Below are positions 7,821 through 14,244 of a stretch of 17,890 nucleotides of DNA, piece after piece. A model generated the notes under the pieces. The model searched no databases. It was not told the origin of the DNA and was given only the letters and a program-made list of their open reading frames with translations. Location of the stretch: assembly GCA_964386435.1 (NCBI GenBank), contig CAYLSV010000071.1:1-17890 (forward strand), written 5' to 3'. The position numbers and the translations under genes are program-made. The stretch's first letter is position 1; each line of letters opens with the position of its first letter. This DNA comes from CAYLSV01 sp964386435 (lineage in GTDB: Bacteria > Planctomycetota > Phycisphaerae > Tepidisphaerales > Tepidisphaeraceae).

Positions 7821-7878
7821 TAGCATGGCCCCACGCCGCGAAGTCTCGCGGCCCCGCCGCCTCCCCGGAGAGAAGATC
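7821..7878 (+). promoter_or_regulatory. 5' leader with -10-like TAGCAT, hairpin and Shine-Dalgarno
   Basis: TAGCAT (7821-7826) could be the -10. The leader then holds a 7-bp hairpin (7835-7841 with 7846-7852, loop AGTC) and a Shine-Dalgarno GGAGAG (7867-7872), 6 nt before ATG 7879. The segment CCGGAGAGAAGATC resembles CCGGAGAAAATCCC before the PEP-CTERM gene. Confidence 0.5.
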
Positions 7879-10014
7879 ATGAACCCCCACCGCAAGCTCA
7901 CCCAAGCCACGTCCGCCACCATTGAAGGCCTCGAAGGCCGCCGCCTTCTTTCGGCCGAAGCGCCCAACTTTTTGGTCGTGGCCAACAACGACCGCGGCGG
8001 CTCCGACACCGAGCGGTCGGTCAACTATTACGACCTGAACGCCATCGACAGCGGCGCGACCGACGTGTTCAGCACGCCGACGCTGACGATGTTCGTCGGT
8101 TACGAGAACACGTCCGCTCGCAACCATGACGAGTTCGCCGGCCTAACGGTGAACCCGATCAACGGCGACACCTACCAACTCGCCTTCGACAGCGGCACGG
8201 CCGGCGACTTCGACGCGGCCGCCAATGATACCGATGGCGACTACGACTTGTACCGCTACAACTTCGGCCTCGCCCACGGCGATTTCGTTGCCAACAGCCG
8301 GCCGCAAGGTGTGATGTACCTGCCGGCCGTGGCACCCGACGGCTTCGATTACGCCGCCACCTACGGGGTGGGCACGCCGGCGGTGGACGACTCGTCCACC
8401 GGGATCCCGGCCGGCCGAAGCAACATCGACGCCGACCCGAGCAACGACTTCGTGATCCTGCCGGGCAGCACCGAGAAGGTCGCCGAGATCGCCCGCGTGC
8501 AGACGATCAACGACGAGTTCGGCAACTTCTTCAACGAGCAGGATTTGCAATTTGTCGACGCCGACACGCTGCTGTTCGTCGAGAACGACAACGCCGCCGT
8601 CAACGCCGACGCCACGATGGACCGGCAGATCCGCCTGATCGAGCGCGTCAGCCAGAGCAGCGGCGCGGCTGCGGCAACTGCCGGGCCCAGCGGCATTGCC
8701 GAGGATTTGGTCGGCGGCTACAACAACGGCACGACCGAATCGTGGCAGAGCGTGACCATCGCCGACAGCTTCAACGAGGCCGACAGCCTTTTCATCAACC
8801 TCGACGGTCTTGAGGATGACGGCACCGTCGGCGTCAGCGACGTCGACGGCTTGGCCTACGTCGAGCAGGACGGCCGCACCGGCGTCTGGGTCAGCGAGTT
8901 CGACGGCGGCGACGACTTCGGGGCCGACTTCGTCTTCTTCGACATCGACTTTGACGCCGCGGGCGGCCCAGTCGCCGAGCGGGCCCAACTCGGCTTCCAG
9001 GACGTCGCTGGCGGCGGCAACGTCGGCGTGACGACCCGCTTCGATCTCGACGAAGATCCCGGTGCCAACGACAACGCGGGCGACATCGAGTGGTTTGACG
9101 TCGATGAGAAAGGCAACCTGATCATCGCCGAGAGCGACTTTGGCGATGATGCCACCACCCTCGACAACACCGATGGCGACACGCCGCAGGACCCGACCGC
9201 CCAAGGCAACAGCGACCTGATCTTCCTGGGTGTTAACGGCTACAACAACCCGGACAGCAACGCCGACGGCCGTGACGAGATCGTCTTCGACGTCAACTCC
9301 TTCGAGGTCCAGAGCGACCCGCTCGACGTTGATCCGGCCGACAACGACGACCCCGGCTTCCTCGACTCGCGGGTCGGCGTCTACAACCGCGGCCTCAACG
9401 CCGCGATCTACATCGAGAACGACGGCTCGGAAGGTCTTGAGGACTTCTACGTCTACGACCTCGACTCGGGAAGCATCATCTACAGCGAGCTTGACGCCGA
9501 CGAGATCTTCACCGGCTTCACGCAGAACCAAATCGCGACGTTCGCCCTCGGCGATTACTTCGCCCAAGACGGCATCGTCGGCACCGACGACATCGACGCT
9601 TTGTTCGCCGCGACGCGGGAGAACCTCTCGGCCGTGGAGCAGGAAGGCCTCGACCTGACCGGCGATGACGTGCTCTTTGGCGTCGGCGGTGATGCCACGG
9701 CGGCCGACAGCGATTCGCGGGCGTTGATCGAGAACGTGCTGGGCACGTTCTTCGGCGACGCCAACCTTGATCGGCAAGTTAACCTTGCCGACTTCGGCCG
9801 GTTGCGGGGCGGGTTCGGCAGCAACGGCGGGTTCGCCGACGGCAACTTCAACGGCGACGACACCGTGGATTTGGCCGACTTCGGGTTGCTGCGTGCGAAC
9901 TTCGGGAACAACAACAACCCCTCGCCCTCCGCGGCCCCGCTGCCGACCGACGGCGACGACGGTGACACGCGGGCCAAGCGCGGCGGTGGCGACTTCACCG
10001 GCCGCCGGCGGTAA
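7879..10014 (+). CDS. Large acidic secreted protein with LEGRRLLSA motif and C-terminal dockerin-like repeats
   Basis: The 711-residue product starts with the planctomycete extracellular-protein motif LEGRRLLSA (residues 18-26), thought to mark surface or exported proteins. The central 600 residues are very rich in Asp and Gly. They have beta-type segments but no catalytic motif that I recognise. The C-terminal part (about 626-690) has two dockerin-type calcium-binding repeats: GDANLDRQVNLADFGRLRGG and NGDDTVDLADFGLLRANFG. A basic tail follows. Dockerins bind cohesins in cellulosomes; in planctomycetes, free-standing dockerin-like ends are common and their partners are unknown. ATG 7879 is chosen over 7825 because GGAGAG precedes it and the N-terminus then fits the family. 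A clear terminator follows. Confidence 0.88.
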   Translation: MNPHRKLTQATSATIEGLEGRRLLSAEAPNFLVVANNDRGGSDTERSVNYYDLNAIDSGATDVFSTPTLTMFVGYENTSARNHDEFAGLTVNPINGDTYQLAFDSGTAGDFDAAANDTDGDYDLYRYNFGLAHGDFVANSRPQGVMYLPAVAPDGFDYAATYGVGTPAVDDSSTGIPAGRSNIDADPSNDFVILPGSTEKVAEIARVQTINDEFGNFFNEQDLQFVDADTLLFVENDNAAVNADATMDRQIRLIERVSQSSGAAAATAGPSGIAEDLVGGYNNGTTESWQSVTIADSFNEADSLFINLDGLEDDGTVGVSDVDGLAYVEQDGRTGVWVSEFDGGDDFGADFVFFDIDFDAAGGPVAERAQLGFQDVAGGGNVGVTTRFDLDEDPGANDNAGDIEWFDVDEKGNLIIAESDFGDDATTLDNTDGDTPQDPTAQGNSDLIFLGVNGYNNPDSNADGRDEIVFDVNSFEVQSDPLDVDPADNDDPGFLDSRVGVYNRGLNAAIYIENDGSEGLEDFYVYDLDSGSIIYSELDADEIFTGFTQNQIATFALGDYFAQDGIVGTDDIDALFAATRENLSAVEQEGLDLTGDDVLFGVGGDATAADSDSRALIENVLGTFFGDANLDRQVNLADFGRLRGGFGSNGGFADGNFNGDDTVDLADFGLLRANFGNNNNPSPSAAPLPTDGDDGDTRAKRGGGDFTGRRR

Positions 10015-10040
10015 CGCCGCACGCTCCTTCGGCCACCCCG

Positions 10041-10077
10041 GCCCGCCGCACCCGCTTGCCGGGGCGGCGGGCTTTTT
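10041..10077 (+). terminator. Intrinsic terminator after the dockerin-like gene
   Basis: A 9-bp perfect GC stem (GCCCGCCGC 10041-10049 with GCGGCGGGC 10064-10072) encloses a 14-nt loop and is followed directly by TTTTT (10073-10077). This is the strongest rho-independent terminator in the window. Its T-run also overlaps a possible xylA -35 (TTTTCA, 10074-10079). Confidence 0.85.
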
Positions 10078-10097
10078 CATCAATGCGGCGAAGCGTG

Positions 10098-10103
10098 TAT
10101 GGT
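10098..10103 (+). promoter_or_regulatory. Candidate -10 element (TATGGT) for leaderless xylA
   Basis: TATGGT ends 6 nt before ATG 10110. TTTTCA (10074-10079) is 18 nt upstream and matches 4 of 6 bases of the -35 consensus. There is no Shine-Dalgarno. Confidence 0.55.
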
Positions 10104-10109
10104 GGCCGC

Positions 10110-11309
10110 ATGGCCAAAAAGACTGCCAAGACGCCCGTCGATCCGCTGACCCCCACCGCCCGCCAAAAGTTCACGTTCGGCTTGTGGACCCTGTCCCACC
10201 CCGGCGGCGACCCGTTCGGCCAGCCGACCCGGCCGGTCATGTCGCCCACGGAGTTCTGCGAGCTGCTCGGCAGCGTTGGCGGGGCGTACGGCGTGAACTT
10301 CCACGACAACGATTTGATCCCCATCGACGCCACCCACAACGAAGCCGAGACGATCAAAGAAGATTTCAGAAAGGCCCTAAAAGACAACGGTTTGCGCGTG
10401 CCGATGGCGACGACGAACCTGTTCACCGACCCGGTGTTCAAGGACGGCGCGTTCACCAGCAACAACGCCAAGGTCCGGGCCTACGCGGTGCAGAAGACGA
10501 TGCGGGCGATGGACTTGGGTGCCGAGTTCGGGGCCAAGACCTACGTCTTCTGGGGCGGCCGGGAAGGCACCGAGAGCGACGCGACCAAGAGCCCCATCGA
10601 GAGCATCAAGCGGTTCCGCGAGTGCATCAACTTCCTCTGCCAGTACAGCATCGATCAAGGCTACGAATACAAGTTCGCCTTCGAGGCCAAGCCCAACGAG
10701 CCGCGGGGGCACATCTACTTTGCCGTCACCGGCAGCTACCTCGCGTTGATCCCGACGCTGCAGTACCCCGACATGTGCGGCGTCAACCCCGAGGTCGCCC
10801 ACGAGCACATGGCTGGTCTGAACTTTGTCCATCACGTCGGCCAGGCGCTGGAGATGGACAAGCTGTTCCACATCGACCTCAACGATCAGGAGTTCGGCCG
10901 CTACGACCAGGACTTCCGCTTCGGCAGCACCAGCTACAAGCACGCGTTCTTCCTGGTCAAACTGCTGGAGGACCACAAGTATGCCGGCCCCCGCCACTTC
11001 GACGCCCATGCTTACCGCCAAAGCGACCGCGAGGACATCAAGGCCTTCGCCGCGGGCAACATGCGGACGTACATGATCCTGCGGGAAAAGGCCCGCATCT
11101 GGAACGCCGACGAGGAGATCAAAGGGCTGCTTAAGGAGATCAACGTCAACGACAACGCCATGACCCGTTTGCTCGGCAAGCCGAGTAAAGCGTCGGCGAA
11201 GAAGCTGGCCATGGCGGACCTCGACCGCGTCGAACTCGCCAAGGCCCGGCTGCCTTACGAAAAGCTCGACCAACTGACGGCCGAGATCATCTTCGGCATG
11301 CGCGGGTGA
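10110..11309 (+). CDS. xylA: Class I xylose isomerase
   Basis: Xylose isomerase converts D-xylose to D-xylulose (and glucose to fructose) in a cytoplasmic TIM barrel with two divalent metals. The 399-residue product matches the shorter actinobacterial-type class I enzymes. Catalytic His65 and Asp68 lie in NFHDND. Metal and substrate residues Glu192 and Lys194 (EAKPNEPRGH), Glu228 and His231 (NPEVAHEHMAGLNF), Asp256 (HIDLND), Asp266 and Asp268 (YDQDFRFG) and Asp298 (PRHFDAH) are all present. ATG 10110 gives a normal N-terminus; the 18 extra residues possible from 10056 overlap the terminator and look non-coding. No xylulokinase lies beside it. It converges on an AraC-family regulator, which may be its controller (inference). 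Confidence 0.97.
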   Translation: MAKKTAKTPVDPLTPTARQKFTFGLWTLSHPGGDPFGQPTRPVMSPTEFCELLGSVGGAYGVNFHDNDLIPIDATHNEAETIKEDFRKALKDNGLRVPMATTNLFTDPVFKDGAFTSNNAKVRAYAVQKTMRAMDLGAEFGAKTYVFWGGREGTESDATKSPIESIKRFRECINFLCQYSIDQGYEYKFAFEAKPNEPRGHIYFAVTGSYLALIPTLQYPDMCGVNPEVAHEHMAGLNFVHHVGQALEMDKLFHIDLNDQEFGRYDQDFRFGSTSYKHAFFLVKLLEDHKYAGPRHFDAHAYRQSDREDIKAFAAGNMRTYMILREKARIWNADEEIKGLLKEINVNDNAMTRLLGKPSKASAKKLAMADLDRVELAKARLPYEKLDQLTAEIIFGMRG

Positions 11310-11328
11310 GCCGCATCGCGGGCACCGG

Positions 11329-11421
11329 CCGGACCTCCGCCGCGTGGCGGCGGGGCTGCGCCCGAGGTTTGAGCTGCTTCCACCGCGGGCGCAGCCCCGC
11401 GGCTACGCGGCGGAGGTCCGG
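11329..11421. repeat. 36-bp imperfect inverted repeat between convergent genes (family copy D)
   Basis: Arms 11329-11364 and 11386-11421 pair at 34 of 36 positions around a 21-nt loop. The right arm segment GCAGCCCCGCGGCTACGCGG resembles GTAGCCCCGCCTCTACGAGG of the element at 5589, so the two appear related. It sits between the convergent xylA and AraC genes, where it could stop transcription from both sides, although neither side has a T-run. Confidence 0.75.
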
Positions 11422-11447
11422 TCGGTTCCCGGCGACTTCAACCGCCC

Positions 11448-12365
11448 TCACTTGCGCCGGTCCGCCGATGGCAGGTGGCCGAAGTGGCGGCGGTAGGCGC
11501 GGGCGAAGCTTTGATGGGCGGCGTAGCCGCAGGTGGTGGCGACTTCCTTGACCGACTTGCCCTGCCGCAGGAGCTCGGCGGCCTGCTGCATGCGGTCGCG
11601 GCGGAGCGTCTTGCCGGGCGTTTCGTGCCAGGTCTCGCTGACGACCTTCGTCAGGTGCGACCGCGAGTAGCCCAGCCGCTCGGCTAGATCCTGCACCGTG
11701 CGCGGCGGGGCGTGGAGGATTTTCGACGAGTGCGGCACCGGCACCCGCTCGGGCAAGTTGAGCGGCAGCGGGGCGCGGTCGTTCACCAAGCTCGCCGTCC
11801 GCCGACGATGCTCCTCGCCGATTAGCGCCTCCCGCCACCACGTGAGCAGCAAATCGTGCGTCTCCCGGCTCCACGCGAAGGCGTCGCGGCGGGCGTCCCG
11901 CTGCACCAGCCGCACCAGCCGCCGGATCGCCTTGTGCGTCGGCCCACCCACCGCCAACCGCGGGGCCAAACCGACCTGCCCCCGCACGTGCCGCATCAGC
12001 GACAGCGCCGTCTCGCCCACCACCTGCACCCACGCGTACTCCAACGGCCCCTGGGCGATGTGCAGCCGCACGTCGCGGCTGGGCTTCTCGGGGCAGAACG
12101 CGTCGCCCGGCCCCAGGCGGTAGGCGGTGCCGTCGAGCCACAGCTCCAGCGTGCCGCGGACGATCAGCCGGATCTGGCCGGTCGGCTGGGCGATGCCCCA
12201 ATCGAGGTGTTCCGCCGGCTCCTCCACGTGGCCCACGCCCAGCCCGCACGAGTGCAGCCGGAAGTGGGGCGGCTCCCAGTCGCCGCACCGCACCAGCAGC
12301 GTGTCGGTCTGCGGCGACCGCCGGCGGCGGGGCTTGTCGATGTGTGCGGCATCGGGTGCGGCCAT
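11448..12365 (-). CDS. AraC-family transcriptional regulator
   Basis: The 305-residue product has an N-terminal cupin-like sensor region (GQIRLIVRGTLELWLDGTAY and RLGPGDAF, about residues 63-92) that would bind a small ligand, probably a sugar. The C-terminal AraC/XylS DNA-binding domain covers about 222-300, with two helix-turn-helix units. The first is TVQDLAERLGYSRSHLTKVV. The second is SVKEVATTCGYAAHQSFARA, ending in YRRHFGHLPS as in the family. ATG 12365 is preferred over GTG 12374 because TAAAGT lies 7 nt before it. It diverges from the prepilin gene and converges on xylA; control of either neighbour is inferred. The ligand is unknown. Confidence 0.93.
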   Translation of the reverse strand: MAAPDAAHIDKPRRRRSPQTDTLLVRCGDWEPPHFRLHSCGLGVGHVEEPAEHLDWGIAQPTGQIRLIVRGTLELWLDGTAYRLGPGDAFCPEKPSRDVRLHIAQGPLEYAWVQVVGETALSLMRHVRGQVGLAPRLAVGGPTHKAIRRLVRLVQRDARRDAFAWSRETHDLLLTWWREALIGEEHRRRTASLVNDRAPLPLNLPERVPVPHSSKILHAPPRTVQDLAERLGYSRSHLTKVVSETWHETPGKTLRRDRMQQAAELLRQGKSVKEVATTCGYAAHQSFARAYRRHFGHLPSADRRK

Positions 12366-12372
12366 GGCGTAC

Positions 12373-12378
12373 ACTTTA
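12373..12378 (-). promoter_or_regulatory. Candidate -10 element (TAAAGT, minus strand) for the AraC gene
   Basis: On the minus strand TAAAGT ends 7 nt before ATG 12365, again predicting a start site at the ATG. There is no Shine-Dalgarno and no clear -35. Confidence 0.5.
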
Positions 12379-12396
12379 TCACCCGATCGGACATGA

Positions 12397-12413
12397 TGTG
12401 CCTTGTTGGCACA
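12397..12413. promoter_or_regulatory. Candidate operator palindrome (TGTGCC-TTGTT-GGCACA)
   Basis: Two perfect 6-bp arms flank 5 nt. It lies in the divergent AraC/prepilin region and overlaps the putative -35 of the prepilin gene, a place suited to a regulator. AraC proteins more often bind direct repeats, so the binding protein is uncertain. Confidence 0.45.
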
Positions 12414-12431
12414 CGGTTTCCGGGCGATAGT
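12403..12431 (+). promoter_or_regulatory. Candidate sigma-70-type promoter (TTGTTG-N17-GATAGT)
   Basis: TTGTTG (12403-12408) and GATAGT (12426-12431) are separated by 17 nt. Transcription would start near 12438, giving a leader of about 70 nt with a 7-bp hairpin (12447-12453 with 12462-12468) and then the strong Shine-Dalgarno of the prepilin gene. Confidence 0.55.
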
Positions 12432-12497
12432 CTGTCCACCTGAGTCGCGGCACCCGCGGAAGTGCCGCCCGAGGAGCTTCAGGTGACACTTCGGTTC

Positions 12498-12504
12498 GAG
12501 GAGG
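12498..12504 (+). promoter_or_regulatory. Strong Shine-Dalgarno (GAGGAGG) of the prepilin-like gene
   Basis: GAGGAGG lies 4 nt before ATG 12509 and fixes that start. It contrasts with the genes that have no Shine-Dalgarno at all. Confidence 0.8.
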
Positions 12505-12508
12505 ACAC

Positions 12509-13351
12509 ATGGATCGTTACAAACGTCGCGGGTTCACGCTGGTCGAGTTGCTGGTCGTCATCGGCATCATCGCGTTGCTCATCAGCATTCTGCTGCCAAG
12601 CCTCAACCGGGCCCGGCAATCGGCCAAGGACGTGCAGTGCCTGTCGCGGCTGCGGCAGGTCGGCATGGCGCAGCTGATGTACGCCCAGGACAATAACCAG
12701 CGGCTGACACTGTTCTGGCTCAACGCCCCGACCGAGTACGCCGGCGTGCCGCACCCGGACGCGGCGACGTTGGTGCACTTCCAGACGCACTTCCACGACC
12801 GGCTGCTGCCGTACATGGGCCGCGAGTTGATCCGCGACCCCGGCGGGCCGCAGGACAACATTGGCGTGGCCAAGAACGACATCGAGTTCGTCCTCGCCTG
12901 CCCCGATGCCGGCGATCTGTCCGACATCATTAGCTTCGCCAACAGCTACGGCATCAACTCGGCGATGCGGGACGAGGAGTGGGACTTTAACCTCGCCCGC
13001 GTCCAGAACAGCAGCGACACCATCGTCGTCACCGACAAGCGGGTCAACGGTCTGGAGTGGGCGTCGGCAGCCATGGTCGACGAGACGCAGGATCTGCGGA
13101 TCGACCCGGACCAGGGCGCGTTCTGGGGCTGGGACCCGTTCGGCCCGCAGGACGTCGATTTGATCGTCGGCCTGCCGTGGGCCCCGTACGGCACGCCGCG
13201 GCACGGCGGCGGCACGAAGAACAACAGCGTCTTCGCCGACGGCCACGCCGCCCCGATGGCCGCCTACGAGTACCGCGTCTACGGCGGCCACTGGGCTTGG
13301 TGGCTGCCCAAGGTCGACGGCAACGACCCCGCCGCCGCCGCCACACCGTGA
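12509..13351 (+). CDS. Prepilin-like secreted protein with N-terminal methylation motif and H-Xn-DG motif
   Basis: The 280-residue product has a textbook type IV prepilin or pseudopilin N-terminus: basic residues, then GFTLVELLVVIGIIALLISI. Prepilin peptidase would cut after Gly8, and Glu13 is position 5 of the mature protein. A hydrophobic helix follows. The C-terminal region has RHGGG...FADGH, the prepilin-associated H-X9-DG motif abundant in planctomycetes and Lentisphaerae, here with 11 residues between His and Asp. Planctomycetes carry many such proteins and most are of unknown function; they are probably displayed on the surface rather than forming pili. It is divergent from the AraC gene and upstream of the PEP-CTERM gene, so it may be under AraC control. 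Confidence 0.92.
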   Translation: MDRYKRRGFTLVELLVVIGIIALLISILLPSLNRARQSAKDVQCLSRLRQVGMAQLMYAQDNNQRLTLFWLNAPTEYAGVPHPDAATLVHFQTHFHDRLLPYMGRELIRDPGGPQDNIGVAKNDIEFVLACPDAGDLSDIISFANSYGINSAMRDEEWDFNLARVQNSSDTIVVTDKRVNGLEWASAAMVDETQDLRIDPDQGAFWGWDPFGPQDVDLIVGLPWAPYGTPRHGGGTKNNSVFADGHAAPMAAYEYRVYGGHWAWWLPKVDGNDPAAAATP

Positions 13352-13457
13352 TCGGTCCGCGGCCGCACGAATCGAATCCCGAGCCCGGCGGTTGACGCCG
13401 CCGCGCTCGCCTGACGGCCTGCCGACCGGCGGGCCAGAGATGCACCGCAGCTTTTCC

Positions 13458-13461
13458 GGAG
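13458..13461 (+). promoter_or_regulatory. Shine-Dalgarno (GGAG) deciding the PEP-CTERM gene start
   Basis: GGAG within CCGGAGAAAA lies 8 nt before ATG 13470 and supports this start over the upstream ATG at 13392. Confidence 0.7.
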
Positions 13462-13469
13462 AAAATCCC

Positions 13470-14150
13470 ATGACCAATTGCCTCACGCTCACCGCCTGTG
13501 CCCTCGTCCTCGCCGCCGCGCCCGTGGCCGGTGCCCAGGTGATCCTGTTCGAAGACTTTGAGGGTGACGCCACACCCGCCGACTCGCTGTTCAACGCCGA
13601 CGGCTTCGGCGGGTCTGACGGCGACGTCGACTTCGTCCGCTCGATCGACGCCACCGGCGGCGTCGGCGGCTCAGCCGGCTACAGCCTTGCGGCGACGAAC
13701 AGCGACCCCTTCAGCGGCACCTTCATCTTCGCCGGTGCCCAGTCGCTGCGGAACCTGAGCCTAGCCGGCTTCGACCCCGCCGACCTGGTCCTGACGGCCG
13801 ACATTGCCGCGACCAACACCGCCGACGGCAGCGCGCTGCCGACCGTGCGACTGGCGCTGGTGGAGGATGGCACGAGCAACTCCTTCTTCTTCCAGCCCGG
13901 CGGCCCGGATGCGGCCGACGTCTTCAGCCAGTTCGGCGGCACACTCGACACCGCCACCGTCGAGGGCGACGGCGTGCTCAAGGACGCCGACTACAGCATC
14001 TTCGTCCAGTACAGCTTCGGCAACGACCTCGGCGCCGGCGTCACGAACACCTTGCTATTCGACAACGTCAGCCTGAGCGTTGTCCCCGAGCCGGCCAGCC
14101 TTGGCCTACTGGGCTTCGCTGGGTTGGGCCTGGTGCGTCGCCGCAAGTAA
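13470..14150 (+). CDS. PEP-CTERM surface protein
   Basis: The 226-residue product has a signal peptide (MTNCLTLTACALVLAAAPVA, cleaved near AGA-Q) and ends with a classic PEP-CTERM signal (VPEPASLGLLGFAGLG then VRRRK, residues 205-226). The signal is a PEP motif, a short hydrophobic helix and a basic tail. Exosortase recognises it and removes it during export or surface attachment; no exosortase is in the window. The mature domain (about 24-204) looks beta-rich and shares an ordered series of motifs with residues 25-195 of the next gene's product, for example FGGTLDTATV, ADYSIFV and FDNVSLSV. It therefore appears paralogous to that domain. Its ligand is unknown. Confidence 0.92.
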   Translation: MTNCLTLTACALVLAAAPVAGAQVILFEDFEGDATPADSLFNADGFGGSDGDVDFVRSIDATGGVGGSAGYSLAATNSDPFSGTFIFAGAQSLRNLSLAGFDPADLVLTADIAATNTADGSALPTVRLALVEDGTSNSFFFQPGGPDAADVFSQFGGTLDTATVEGDGVLKDADYSIFVQYSFGNDLGAGVTNTLLFDNVSLSVVPEPASLGLLGFAGLGLVRRRK

Positions 14151-14179
14151 CGTCGCCGCATGTGATCCTCCTCCACGGG

Positions 14180-14208
14180 CCGCCGGACGCTCAGGCGTGC
14201 GGCGGTTT
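14180..14208 (+). terminator. Probable terminator after the PEP-CTERM gene
   Basis: CCGCCGGACGC (14180-14190) pairs with GCGTGCGGCGG (14195-14205), one mismatch, loop TCAG, followed by TTT. The T-run is short, so termination may be partial. Confidence 0.55.
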
Positions 14209-14244
14209 GTACGTTCTGAACCGACTGCTTCTGCCACGCCTGCC

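Noticed and set aside
8143..10083. Minus-strand open frame of 646 codons opposite the dockerin-like gene
   Set aside because: Val/Glu/Gly-rich shadow of the Asp-rich coding frame; no domain recognised, and the + strand has motif, Shine-Dalgarno and terminator.
11329..11421. Phage or integrase attachment site or IS remnant
   Set aside because: No integrase or transposase nearby and no target duplication seen; relation to the other GTAG-type repeats fits better.
14080..14244. Upstream start for the propeller gene
   Set aside because: It would overlap the PEP-CTERM gene and the terminator; a clean signal peptide starts at 14245.
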